Origin: Micromonospora sp. MH99
GTDB lineage: Bacteria; Actinomycetota; Actinomycetes; Mycobacteriales; Micromonosporaceae
Reading direction: 5' to 3'
DNA length: 62,788 nt
Assembly: GCF_021442385.1 (NCBI RefSeq)
Contig: NZ_MUZA01000033.1
Location: 1-62,788 of the forward strand
Below are positions 53,995 to 61,973 of this stretch, piece after piece (position 1 is the stretch's first letter; the number at the start of each line of letters is the position of its first letter). A program made the position numbers and the translations under genes. The notes beneath the pieces are model-generated. The model searched no databases. It saw only the letters and a list, made by a program, of their open reading frames with translations, and was not told where the DNA came from.

Positions 53995-54874
53995 GATGCT
54001 CCTCGATGATCGAAGTGATCATTTTCTCTGATTCTGCCTCAGTCGACGCCAGCGTCTCCAGATCAGACCAGACATGTTCGAAGGCGGCCACCTCGGTTGG
54101 CTTGTCGAGGTAGAGCGCCCCGGTGATGTTCTCCAGGTAGACGGTGGTCGGCTCGCTCGACGCCCTCCCGAACGCCTGCGGGAAGCCCAGCAGCACGAAG
54201 GTGCCGGTCTCGCTGGCCAGCGGCGGACCGGCGGCGAGCGGCAGCACCCGCAGGCTGACGTTCGGCAGCCGCGCCGCGTCGAGCAGGTGGCGCAACTGCC
54301 CCACCATCGCCCGCCGGTCGGGGATCGTGCGCCGCAGCACCGCTTCGCTCAGGACGACCCGCAGGACAGGCGCGGTCGGCAGCCGGCGAACGAGGATGCC
54401 CTGGCGTTGCAACCGGACCTCGACCAGCTTCTCCCGATCCTCGGCGCTCATGGTCGGATTCTTGCGGCGGAAAAGCTCGCTGGCGTATTCGCGGGTCTGC
54501 AGGAGGCCGGGGATCAGCTCGGAGTCGTATCGGCGAATCAGACTTGCCGACGATTCCAGGCCGACGTACAGCGAGAACCACGACGGGACGACATCGCCGT
54601 ACGAATGCCACCACCCTTTGGCGCGAGTTTCCTTCGCGAGCGCGGCGACGATCTCCCGCATATCTTCGGGCACCCGGTAGAGAGCGCACATCGCTCGGGC
54701 GTCCACCACGCGCACCGGGACCAGACCCTTCTCGATGCGCCACACCTTCTGCCGCGAGCAGTCCAGCGCCACGGCCGCGGCGTCCAGCGTCACCGAGGCG
54801 TCCTCGCGGAGCTGGGTGAGCAGCCGGCCGAGCTGTCGCCGAGGGACCGTGGACCCGCCTGTTTCATCCGTCAT
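53987..54874 (-). CDS. XRE-family regulator with DUF5753 domain
   Basis: A 295-residue regulator with an N-terminal HTH (LGRLLTQLREDASVTLDAAA, then LDCSRQKVWRIEKG; about residues 14-62) and a DUF5753 sensory domain (about 100-285; SLIRRYDSELIPGLLQTREYAS and LRVLPLAAG). The start is ATG at 54874. A TGTTGCA motif overlaps the start codon. It is paired with DUF397 and diverges from two tiny genes. Confidence 0.93.
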   Translation of the reverse strand: MTDETGGSTVPRRQLGRLLTQLREDASVTLDAAAVALDCSRQKVWRIEKGLVPVRVVDARAMCALYRVPEDMREIVAALAKETRAKGWWHSYGDVVPSWFSLYVGLESSASLIRRYDSELIPGLLQTREYASELFRRKNPTMSAEDREKLVEVRLQRQGILVRRLPTAPVLRVVLSEAVLRRTIPDRRAMVGQLRHLLDAARLPNVSLRVLPLAAGPPLASETGTFVLLGFPQAFGRASSEPTTVYLENITGALYLDKPTEVAAFEHVWSDLETLASTEAESEKMITSIIEEHHD

Positions 54875-54988
54875 GCAACATCACCGCACCCTTCCTGCAA
54901 CACCGATTGTTTCGCCCCGCACCCATTTCTTTTCCATTCCTCGTGCGTCAATACGGGTCGAGAGTAGGACGGCGCGGAGTTGTTGCAC
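54874..54988. promoter_or_regulatory. Three TGTTGCA motifs upstream of the XRE gene
   Basis: On the minus strand TGTTGCA occurs at 54880-54874 (running into the start codon) and 54902-54896, 22 bp apart, and in the opposite sense at 54982-54988. The spacing of two helical turns and AT-rich setting make them candidate sites for XRE autoregulation. Confidence 0.4.
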
Positions 54989-55083
54989 AAGGGGGCCGGC
55001 GTGGAACAGGCTGTCACGTATCGGGGGCCGGAAAAGAACGCCACTAATGGCGTCGGCGGCAATTCGGCGGGAAGGATGCCGCG

Positions 55084-55254
55084 GTGCGCGTGTCGTACGA
55101 CGAATACCTCTTGGCCACCGCGCTGACCCTCGCCCGCCGCCATCGGCCGGTGTGGAGTTGGACGCGGTGGCGCCGGGTGTGCCGCTGCGGCGCGGAGCTG
55201 CCCTGCCGGGCCCGCCACCGCATCCCGATCAACCGTGGGCACTGGCCGACGTGA
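55084..55254 (+). CDS. Tiny conserved-looking protein (56 residues)
   Basis: Starting at GTG 55084, with GGAAGG upstream, a frame of 56 codons ends at TGA 55252-55254. It carries SYDEYLLATALTLARRHRP and a CRCGAELPC pair of cysteine pairs near the C-terminus, which could bind zinc. It overlaps the next gene by 4 nt (GTGA). It is divergent from the XRE gene. Not recognised beyond that. Confidence 0.6.
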   Translation: MRVSYDEYLLATALTLARRHRPVWSWTRWRRVCRCGAELPCRARHRIPINRGHWPT

Positions 55255-55505
55255 CCGAGCTGAAGCCCGGCGACCTCCTGCTGATCGGGGCGGCCTGCTC
55301 GGTGCAGTTCTCCGGCGACCGGGAGCTGCGGTTGCGACTGGTGAGCGTGGACGCGCGCCCCACCTACCACGGGTGGGTCTGGCTGACCGGCTACGTCCTG
55401 GACGCCAAGGGCCTGGCCGTCGACAAGCGGGAGTTGTACGTGCGGCGGGCCGGGCTGCGGGTGCTCCGCGCCGCGCCGACGCGGGGCAGGTCAGTCCGCG
55501 CGTGA
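55251..55505 (+). CDS. Small protein (84 residues), SH3-like sequence
   Basis: GTG at 55251 sits in the 4-nt overlap with the preceding stop. The 84-residue product (TELKPGDLLLIGAACSV at the start, then LRLVSVDARPTYHGWVWLTG and YVLDAKGLAVDKRELYVRR) reads like a small beta-barrel. Coupling and the divergent XRE/DUF397 pair suggest a common locus. Function unknown. Confidence 0.65.
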   Translation: MTELKPGDLLLIGAACSVQFSGDRELRLRLVSVDARPTYHGWVWLTGYVLDAKGLAVDKRELYVRRAGLRVLRAAPTRGRSVRA

Positions 55506-55616
55506 TGGCCGTACCCGTATTTGGTGTCAGGAAACGCCCAACGGGGTAGTTGAGGGCGGTACCGCGTGGGTGCCACCCTCTCCGTCGGCCACCACGCATT
55601 CATCAGGAGGTGTGTA

Positions 55617-56486
55617 GTGGTCAGGATTCCTTCGCTGTCCCGCCGGTCCGAGCCGGCACCGACGCGGGACGAGAACCTCGACGGCCGCGTCGACGGCCGC
55701 GACGTCCCGGTCGCCGACCGGGAGAGCAGCACGGCGGTCACCGACACCGCCCGGTCCGGGGACGTCACCGACCGGCCGGTGGTCACCGACCGGGACGCCG
55801 ACCAGACGACGTACCGCAGCACGACGGCGACCGGCGACCAGGCCGGCGAGGCCGAGCGGCGTGCCGCCGAGCGCGCGGCCGTGGCCCGGGCCGCCACCGC
55901 CCGCCCGGTGGAGGGCGACGCCCGATCCGGCGCCGTCCGCTCGGACGGCCCGACCCGGGCGAGCAGCGCCGCGGCGACCGCCCCGACCATCGAGCGGGAC
56001 ACCGACCTCGACCGCGACCACACGACCCGACGCCCCGAGCGCGACACGGACCTCGACCGGACGACCCCGCGGCCCGACCCGACCGACCGCGTCGGGACCG
56101 ACCGCCCGGTCGACGCGACCCCCGGGCACATCGAGCCGGAGCCGCCGGTGACGCGCGGCCCGAAGCCCCGGGCCAGCCTGCTCGCCACCCTCGGCCTCAT
56201 CGCCTCCGTCGCCGGTGCGCTGTTCGTGCTGACCGGCACCCTGGCCGGGTACGGCATCGGCGTCGGCGCGTTCGGCGCGGTGCTCTCGGTGCTCGGCCTG
56301 ATGGCCACCCGCCGCCGGCACGTCGCCGGCAAGACCGACGCGCTGTTCGGCGTGCTCATCGGGCTCGCGGCGGTGGTGATCGGCGTGCTGGCGATGACCG
56401 GTCAGTTCGACTGGCCGACCACCGACGGCGACTGGGTGCAGCGCTTCCGCGAGTGGCTTGATTCACAGTTTGTGGACCGTTTCTAG
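55617..56486 (+). CDS. Disordered, charged protein with C-terminal membrane domain
   Basis: A 289-residue protein. About the first 180 residues are Asp/Arg/Thr-rich, with repeats such as ERDTDLDRD and are probably disordered; the C-terminal part has three hydrophobic segments (LLATLGLIASVAGALFVLTG, then GIGVGAFGAVLSVLGLMA, then VLIGLAAVVIGVLAM), resembling small DUF4190-type membrane proteins. Start GTG at 55617 because AGGAGG is 6 nt upstream. Function unknown. Confidence 0.75.
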   Translation: MVRIPSLSRRSEPAPTRDENLDGRVDGRDVPVADRESSTAVTDTARSGDVTDRPVVTDRDADQTTYRSTTATGDQAGEAERRAAERAAVARAATARPVEGDARSGAVRSDGPTRASSAAATAPTIERDTDLDRDHTTRRPERDTDLDRTTPRPDPTDRVGTDRPVDATPGHIEPEPPVTRGPKPRASLLATLGLIASVAGALFVLTGTLAGYGIGVGAFGAVLSVLGLMATRRRHVAGKTDALFGVLIGLAAVVIGVLAMTGQFDWPTTDGDWVQRFREWLDSQFVDRF

Positions 56487-56502
56487 CGGGCACTGTTCCG
56501 CT

Positions 56503-56606
56503 CGCCGGTGATGCACCGGCGAAAAGCCGGCGGTTCGCCGGCAGCCCGCAGGTGGTTCACCGATCGGGCAACACCCTTTCAGGGGCGGCGATTCGCCGCC
56601 CCTGAA
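56503..56606 (+). terminator. Three successive hairpins
   Basis: Stems CGCCGGTG/CACCGGCG (56503-56521, 3-nt loop), GCCGGCG/CGCCGGC (56526-56542) and a nearly perfect palindrome TTCAGGGGCGGCGA/TCGCCGCCCCTGAA (56578-56606) follow the stop of the disordered membrane protein at 56486. The last is probably the terminator. The first two are unusually close together. Confidence 0.65.
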
Positions 56607-56642
56607 GTGTGTCCGGGGAAGGGACATCGCGCGCACCCGCAG

Positions 56643-56740
56643 CTTCCCTCCGCTCCCTCTCTTGAGCCCCTCTCCGCCTCTCTCTTCCTCTTCCTCCTGC
56701 TCGCTCCTTGCCTTCCGGCTCCCCTTCCTCCTCCTTTCGT
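56643..56740 (+). other. Pyrimidine-rich tract
   Basis: About 98 nt on the plus strand is about 85 % C or T, with runs such as CTCTCTCTTCCTCTTCCTCC. It directly precedes the family A palindrome, whose other copy near 300 also has a shorter pyrimidine flank. It may adopt unusual DNA structure. Confidence 0.7.
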
Positions 56741-56823
56741 CCTTTGCTCTGCTTCACCCCAGGCAACACCGAGCGTCCGATTATCGGACGGCAGGTGTTG
56801 CCTCCGCTGAAGCAGAGCAAAGG
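56741..56823. repeat. Palindromic repeat, family A, copy 2
   Basis: Perfect 16-bp outer arms (56741-56756 and 56808-56823), inner arms AGGCAACACC (56761-56770) and complement (56794-56803), and a central CGTCCGA/TCGGACG stem (56774-56790). Outer arm and GGCAACAC core are the same as at 298-368; the centre differs. This indicates a dispersed element with variable loop. Confidence 0.88.
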
Positions 56824-56967
56824 ATGCGCCCACTGCCCCCGCAGCCGGGCCCGCACGTCGACCCCGCACGTCGGCCCGCAGACGGACGGGGTCACGCGCA
56901 CGGACGGTGTCGTCGCACAGGCCACGTCGGGTGACGCGGAGCACCAGCAGCCCTGGCCGGCCCATCT

Positions 56968-57028
56968 ACGCAACGAATCGCGGCGCGAGACTGAGCACAC
57001 GCAACGAATGTTCGGTCTGCGCAACCTT
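56968..57028. promoter_or_regulatory. Direct repeats upstream of ddaH
   Basis: ACGCAACGAAT occurs at 56968-56978 and again at 56999-57009, 31 bp apart (about three helical turns), and a partial copy (TGCGCAACCTT) at 57018-57028. They lie about 120-160 bp upstream of the ddaH start and are candidate Lrp/AsnC- or ArgR-type sites. The rest of 56824-57127 shows no gene. Confidence 0.4.
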
Positions 57029-57127
57029 CGGTGGTGGATCCTTCCGCTGGGGCCGCATACCGTTGAGCAACGGCGCCAGCCCGTGGGCCACGGTGGCCGG
57101 GCGCGCCCGACCCCTTGGAGCAGGACA

Positions 57128-57949
57128 ATGACGATGGACGCCACCAGCCAGCGCCTGTTGATGTGCCGGCCGACGTACTTCGCCGTCGACTACGCGATCA
57201 ACCCCTGGATGGACCCGAGCGCGCCGGTCGACGCCGCGCTGGCCGTCCGGCAGTGGGAGCAGCTGCGCCAGACGTACCTGGACCTGGGCCACACCGTCGA
57301 GGAGATCACTCCGGTGCCCGGCCTGCCCGACATGGTCTTCGCCGCCAACGGCGGCACCGTGATCGACGGCAAGGCGATGGCCGTGCAGTTCCGCGACCCG
57401 CAGCGCGCCGACGAGGCCCCGGCCTACCGGGCCTGGTTCGAGGCCGCCGGCTTCGAGGTGTACGACCCGAAGCACGTCAACGAGGGCGAGGGCGACGTCC
57501 TGCTGGCCGGTGACCACCTGCTCGCCGGCACCGGCTTCCGCACCGCCCACGCCTCGCACGCCCAGTTGCAGGAGGTCTTCGGCTATCCGGTGATCACCAT
57601 GCAGCTCGTCGACCCGCGCTTCTACCACCTGGACACCGCGCTGACCGTGCTCGACGAGCGGACCGTTGCGTACCTGCCGGAGGCGTTCTCCCCCGGCAGC
57701 CAGGCCGTGCTGCGCCGGCTCTTCCCCGACGCGGTCCACGCCACCATGGCCGACGCGGAGGTGCTGGGCCTGAACGCGGTCAGCGACGGGCGGCACGTCG
57801 TGCTGCCCGCGCAGGCCACGGACCTGGCCGCCAAGCTGCGCGACCGAGGCTACGAGGCCATCGGTGTCGACCTGTCCGAGCTGCGCAAGGCCGGCGGCGG
57901 ACCGAAGTGCTGCACGCTGCGACTCCGTCAGGGAAAGGCAAGCAAGTGA
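57128..57949 (+). CDS. ddaH: Dimethylargininase (DDAH)
   Basis: Hydrolyses N-omega-methylated arginines to citrulline and methylamines. The 273 residues belong to the amidinotransferase superfamily: MVFAANGGTV near residue 72, the catalytic His in HLDTALTVLD, and the catalytic Cys in GGGPKCCTLRL at the C-terminus. Start ATG at 57128 with GGAG about 8 nt upstream. Its stop overlaps the rocD start by 4 nt. An arginine deiminase activity cannot be ruled out but the C-terminal motif favours DDAH. Confidence 0.9.
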   Translation: MTMDATSQRLLMCRPTYFAVDYAINPWMDPSAPVDAALAVRQWEQLRQTYLDLGHTVEEITPVPGLPDMVFAANGGTVIDGKAMAVQFRDPQRADEAPAYRAWFEAAGFEVYDPKHVNEGEGDVLLAGDHLLAGTGFRTAHASHAQLQEVFGYPVITMQLVDPRFYHLDTALTVLDERTVAYLPEAFSPGSQAVLRRLFPDAVHATMADAEVLGLNAVSDGRHVVLPAQATDLAAKLRDRGYEAIGVDLSELRKAGGGPKCCTLRLRQGKASK

Positions 57950-59160
57950 TCGAGGACATGCTGCGGACCCCGTCCGCCGTACGCGACGCGGAGAAGTACA
58001 CCGCGCACAACTACCACCCGCTGCCGGTGGTGATCTCGTCGGCCGAGGGCGCGTGGCTCACCGACGTGGACGGCAAGCGCTACCTGGACTGCCTGGCCGG
58101 CTACTCGGCGCTGAACTTCGGTCACCGGCACCCGCAGTTGATCGCCGCCGCGCACGCCCAACTGGACCGGCTCACGCTGACCAGCCGGGCGTTCATCCAC
58201 GACCAGTTCGCCGACTTCTGCCGGGAGTTGGCCGAGCTGTGCGGCAAGGACCTCGTGCTGCCGATGAACACCGGCGCGGAGGCGGTGGAGACCGGGATCA
58301 AGGTGGCCCGCAAGTGGGGCTACCAGGTCAAGGGAGTCACCCCGGGCCAGGCCAACATCGTGGTCGCCGAGGGCAACTTCCACGGCCGGACCACCACCAT
58401 CGTGAGCTTCTCCACCGACGAGGACGCCCGCGCCGACTTCGGGCCGTACACCCCGGGCTTCACCGTCGTGCCGTACGGCGACCTGGACGCGCTGACCGCC
58501 GCGATCGACGAGAACACCGTCGCCGTGCTGCTGGAGCCGATCCAGGGCGAGCAGGGCGTGGTGGTGCCGCCGGAGGGCTACCTGCCGGGCGTACGACAGG
58601 TCTGCACCGAGCGGAACGTGCTCTTCATCGCCGACGAGATCCAGTCGGGTCTGGGGCGTACCGGCCGGACGTTCGCCTGTGACCACGAGGGCGTCGTGCC
58701 GGACATGTACCTGCTGGGCAAGGCGCTCGGCGGCGGCATCGTGCCGGTCTCCGCGGTGGCCGCGAACGCCGACGTGCTCGGCGTGCTCAAGCCCGGTCAG
58801 CACGGCTCCACGTTCGGCGGCAACCCCCTCGCGTGCGCGGTGGCCATCGAGGTCGTCCGGCTGCTGGCCACCGGCGAGTTCCAGCGCCGCTCCGCCGAGC
58901 TGGGCGAGCGGCTGCGGGCCGGCCTGGAAGCTCTGGTCGGCAAGGGCCTGGTCGGCGTACGCGTGCGCGGCCTGTGGGCCGGCCTGGACATCGACCCGGC
59001 GCTGATGAGCGGCCGGGAGGCGTGCGAGCGCCTGATGGAGCGCGGCATCCTCGCGAAGGACACCCACGGCTCCACCATCCGACTCGCCCCACCGCTGGTG
59101 ATCACCGAAGAGGAGATCGACCAAGCGGTAACACAGCTGGCCGAGGTCCTGGCGGCCTGA
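57946..59160 (+). CDS. rocD: Ornithine aminotransferase
   Basis: Class III PLP aminotransferase converting ornithine to glutamate-5-semialdehyde. Of 404 residues, the phosphate-binding block NTGAEAVETGIKVARKWGY, FHGRTTTIVSFS, the Asp in FIADEIQSGLGRTG, and the Schiff-base Lys in LLGKALGGG are clear. Start GTG at 57946 overlaps the ddaH stop (GTGA), with AAAGG upstream. The pair suggests use of arginine-derived compounds as nitrogen or carbon source. Confidence 0.93.
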   Translation: MIEDMLRTPSAVRDAEKYTAHNYHPLPVVISSAEGAWLTDVDGKRYLDCLAGYSALNFGHRHPQLIAAAHAQLDRLTLTSRAFIHDQFADFCRELAELCGKDLVLPMNTGAEAVETGIKVARKWGYQVKGVTPGQANIVVAEGNFHGRTTTIVSFSTDEDARADFGPYTPGFTVVPYGDLDALTAAIDENTVAVLLEPIQGEQGVVVPPEGYLPGVRQVCTERNVLFIADEIQSGLGRTGRTFACDHEGVVPDMYLLGKALGGGIVPVSAVAANADVLGVLKPGQHGSTFGGNPLACAVAIEVVRLLATGEFQRRSAELGERLRAGLEALVGKGLVGVRVRGLWAGLDIDPALMSGREACERLMERGILAKDTHGSTIRLAPPLVITEEEIDQAVTQLAEVLAA

Positions 59161-59180
59161 CCCCGGCAGCGCTGGACGGG

Positions 59181-59210
59181 AGGCGGGCGTCGGGGTTCCG
59201 ACGCCCGCCT
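59181..59210. terminator. Bidirectional hairpin between rocD and FHA gene
   Basis: Perfect 13-bp stem (AGGCGGGCGTCGG at 59181-59193, complement at 59198-59210) with a GGTT loop and a TTTC following, between convergent genes. Confidence 0.85.
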
Positions 59211-59216
59211 TTCGGG

Positions 59217-60371
59217 TTACGGGCGGGGCAGGCGCATCGCCATCGTGGGGGCTTCGGCCATCACCGACGTGGGAGTGAACGGGGCACCCGTCGGCAACTC
59301 CTCGGCGCGGCCGATCTGCACGCCCGGGTACAGCTCGATCATGTCGTTCTCGCCCAGCACCCGGGACTGCTGCGGGGCCAGGGGGATCCGGTCCGCCTCG
59401 TTCATCGACCCGGCCGGCCGGATGCCGGAGCCGTTGGTGCTGACGTCGGTCACGATGACCTCGCCGACCCGCAGCTCGAAGCGGACGTGACCCCGGCTGA
59501 TCCACCGCCGGGCCTCGTCGTTGAGCCACTGGCCGAGCATGATCCCGCCGTCCTGCTCCGGTGCCCGACCAGCCACCACCGGCTGCTCCTCGCTCAGCAC
59601 GAACCGCCGCCGCACCAGGCCACCCACGCGCACGGCGAGCACCTCCGTACGCGGACGCGGGCCGCCGTCACCCAGGCGTGCGCCGTGTCGCGGGCAGGTC
59701 GGCACGCCGTTACGAAGCGAGGGCGGCGGCTGCGCGGCCGGGCTGCGGTCCGCCCCTCCGGCCAGGTCGGCGAACGCGCCACCGCCACCACCGCCGCCGA
59801 ACAACGCGCAGCCCGACTCCGGGCAGCGCCACTGCCGGGCCAGCAGCTTCGCACCGGTCGGCGAACGCTTGCCGGCCACCGGGGCGTGCCCACCGCCGAC
59901 GTGCGCGATGAACACCGGCCCACCGGCGCCCGGCACCGGGGCGACCACCCGGCCGGGCTGCTCGACCAGCCACGGGAACCGCCCGCGCAGCCCGTCGAAG
60001 CGCACCCGGGTGAGCACCGGAAGGCCCAGCAGGTCGGCGACCTCCAGCATCCGGTCACCCGGGTTGTCCAGCACCTCCACGAGCCCGTCGTCGGCCCAGC
60101 GGCGAACCACCATCCGCTCGTTGGAGGTCAGGTCGGCGTCGGAGAGCAGCGCCCGGTGCACCACTGCGTACACCTGGACGCTGTCCTCCTCCAGCTCGCG
60201 GGAGAGCGCGTCGATGACCATGCCGAGGCGCAGCAGGCTCGCCGGCCGGCCACCGTCGATGTCCTGGTAACGGATGATCTCGGCCAGGTCGAGCACCGCC
60301 CGGGCCAGCGACGGGTCGGTGCAGACCCGCCCCTCGATGGCGTCCAGAACCTTGCTGATCTCGAATCTCAT
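59217..60371 (-). CDS. FHA-domain protein
   Basis: A 384-residue protein with a C-terminal forkhead-associated domain (about residues 265-345; ISRGHVRFELRVGEVIVTDV and the STNGSGI core) that binds phosphothreonine peptides. The N-terminal 130 residues are helical and unrecognised. A Cys-containing middle (CPESGCALFG, CPRHG) could be a zinc ribbon. Start ATG at 60371, overlapping the PCD stop by 4 nt. FHA proteins are usual partners of Ser/Thr kinases, but no kinase is in the window. Confidence 0.85.
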   Translation of the reverse strand: MRFEISKVLDAIEGRVCTDPSLARAVLDLAEIIRYQDIDGGRPASLLRLGMVIDALSRELEEDSVQVYAVVHRALLSDADLTSNERMVVRRWADDGLVEVLDNPGDRMLEVADLLGLPVLTRVRFDGLRGRFPWLVEQPGRVVAPVPGAGGPVFIAHVGGGHAPVAGKRSPTGAKLLARQWRCPESGCALFGGGGGGGAFADLAGGADRSPAAQPPPSLRNGVPTCPRHGARLGDGGPRPRTEVLAVRVGGLVRRRFVLSEEQPVVAGRAPEQDGGIMLGQWLNDEARRWISRGHVRFELRVGEVIVTDVSTNGSGIRPAGSMNEADRIPLAPQQSRVLGENDMIELYPGVQIGRAEELPTGAPFTPTSVMAEAPTMAMRLPRP

Positions 60372-60661
60372 GCCGCACTCCGGACGATGTCGTCGATCCG
60401 CCGGGCCAGCTCGATGTCCCGGTGGGTTACCCCGCCGGCCGAGTGCGTGACACAGCGGAAGGTCAGGGTCCGCCATCGGATGTCGATGTCGGGATGGTGG
60501 TCGAGCTCCTCAGCCACCGCCGCCACCCGGTCCACCACCGCGATGGCGTCCGGGAAACTGCCGAGCTGGACGGTGCGGCCGATGCCGGTCGGGTCACCCG
60601 ACCAGTCGGCCAACCCGCCCAGCTCTTCTCGCACCGCGTCCGCGGTGAGCAGGTCTGCCAT
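60368..60661 (-). CDS. 4a-hydroxytetrahydrobiopterin dehydratase (PCD/DCoH)
   Basis: A 97-residue pterin-4a-carbinolamine dehydratase: LTADAVREELGGLADW start, and the core EELDHHPDIDIRW (His-His-Pro motif) near residues 51-63, then FRCVTHSAGGVTHRDIELA. It recycles pterin cofactors after aromatic amino acid hydroxylases, though no hydroxylase is nearby. It is coupled to the FHA gene by a 4-nt overlap. Confidence 0.92.
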   Translation of the reverse strand: MADLLTADAVREELGGLADWSGDPTGIGRTVQLGSFPDAIAVVDRVAAVAEELDHHPDIDIRWRTLTFRCVTHSAGGVTHRDIELARRIDDIVRSAA

Positions 60662-60732
60662 GACCAGACCCTACCGGTGGCGCATCCACCGGGCCGTACG
60701 CGCCACCGCTCAGTCGACGCACGCAGACGCCA

Positions 60733-60762
60733 GCGGGGCGGCATCATCGGATGCCGCCCCGC
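60733..60762 (-). terminator. Hairpin after the desaturase gene
   Basis: Perfect 12-bp stem (GCGGGGCGGCAT at 60733-60744 and complement at 60751-60762) with a 6-nt loop, 24 nt beyond the desaturase stop (minus strand). Confidence 0.85.
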
Positions 60763-60786
60763 CGGTACGTCTCACGTCAGCCGTGT

Positions 60787-61839
60787 TCAGCCGCGCAGCG
60801 GCCGGCCCACCTCGTGCAGGTGGCCGAGCGCCTGCCGGTACGACTCGATCAGCCCGGTCTCCGCGTACGGGATGCCCTGCTCGGCGCAGTAGGCACGGAC
60901 GATCGGCTGCGCCCGGCGCAGGTTCGCCCGGGGCATGTTCGGGAACAGGTGGTGTTCGATCTGGTAGTTGAGGCCGCCCAGCGCGGTGTCGACCAGCCGG
61001 CTGCCCCGCACGTTGCGTGAGGTCAGCACCTGCTTGCGCAGGAAGTCCAGCTCGTCCTCGGCGGTCGGCATCGGCATGCCCTTGTGGTTCGGCGCGAAAG
61101 CGCAGCCCATGTAGAGGCCCCACAGCCCCTGGTGCACGGCGGCGAAGAGCAGCGCCTTGCCCGGCGACATGACCGCCAGCAGCAGCGCCACATAGCCGGC
61201 GGTGTGCGCGACGAGGAGCCCCGCCTCGACCGCGCGGTGCCGCATCGGCGTCGCGTACCGGCCACTCTGCTCCCGGCCGATGATCGCCCGGATGCTCGCC
61301 ACGTGCAGGCTCAGACCCTCAAGAAAGAGCAGCGGAAAGAAGAGGTACGCCTGCCGGCTGGCCATCCAACGGTGTGCGCCCCGGGTCTGGACGGCCTGTT
61401 CGGGAGTCCACACCAGCGCGCCCGCGCCGACGTCCGGGTCCTCGTCCTCGTGGTTCGGGTTGGCGTGGTGCCGGTTGTGCTTGTCGACCCACCAGCCGTA
61501 GCTGATCCCCACCGCCGCGTTGCCGGCGACCAGCCCGACGACCTCGCTGGGGCCGCGTCGACGGAACATCTGGCGGTGCCCGGCGTCGTGACCGAGGAAC
61601 GCGACCTGGGTGGTGGCCACCGCCATCACGGCCGCGAGCGCCACCTGCCACCAGGAGTCGCCGACCAGGAACACGGCGACCCAGCCGGCCACGAAAGCGC
61701 CGAGGGTGAGCACGAGGCGGGCAACGTACGAGGCAGGTCGCCGCTCCAGCAGGCCGGCCTGACTGATCCGTCGGGACAACTGTGCGTAATCACTACCTCG
61801 CCGTCGTACCGGCGGTTCCGCCACCGCTCCGAGCGCCAT
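60787..61839 (-). CDS. Membrane fatty acid desaturase
   Basis: A 350-residue integral di-iron desaturase: His boxes HDAGHRQ (near residue 88), HNRHHANPN (near 123) and QIEHHLFPNMPR (near 292), with four helices between. The HxxxH/HxxHH/QxxHH pattern matches the acyl-lipid and front-end type, acting on a membrane fatty acid. No electron-transfer domain is fused, so a ferredoxin or similar partner elsewhere is needed. Start ATG at 61839 with AGGAGC upstream. Confidence 0.93.
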   Translation of the reverse strand: MALGAVAEPPVRRRGSDYAQLSRRISQAGLLERRPASYVARLVLTLGAFVAGWVAVFLVGDSWWQVALAAVMAVATTQVAFLGHDAGHRQMFRRRGPSEVVGLVAGNAAVGISYGWWVDKHNRHHANPNHEDEDPDVGAGALVWTPEQAVQTRGAHRWMASRQAYLFFPLLFLEGLSLHVASIRAIIGREQSGRYATPMRHRAVEAGLLVAHTAGYVALLLAVMSPGKALLFAAVHQGLWGLYMGCAFAPNHKGMPMPTAEDELDFLRKQVLTSRNVRGSRLVDTALGGLNYQIEHHLFPNMPRANLRRAQPIVRAYCAEQGIPYAETGLIESYRQALGHLHEVGRPLRG

Positions 61840-61861
61840 TACTGCTCCTGTTCCGCTTGCG

Positions 61862-61882
61862 CCCGAACCAGGCTGGTTCGGG
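61862..61882. promoter_or_regulatory. Operator-like palindrome upstream of the desaturase
   Basis: Perfect 10-bp arms CCCGAACCAG and CTGGTTCGGG with a 1-bp centre, 22 bp upstream of the desaturase start. Probably a repressor site for lipid or temperature control; no regulator gene is nearby. Confidence 0.65.
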
Positions 61883-61938
61883 GTCAATGTCAGTCTCCCC
61901 GCATCGGTTGCGGTGAGTAACCCTGACAACCCCCGGAT

Positions 61939-61964
61939 GGGGGGTAGGGCGGGCCCTACCCCCC
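61939..61964 (-). terminator. Hairpin after the membrane protein gene
   Basis: 11-bp stem GGGGGGTAGGG (61939-61949) with its complement (61954-61964), 10 nt after the stop of the next gene on the minus strand. Confidence 0.8.
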
Positions 61965-61973
61965 GGCCTCGAT

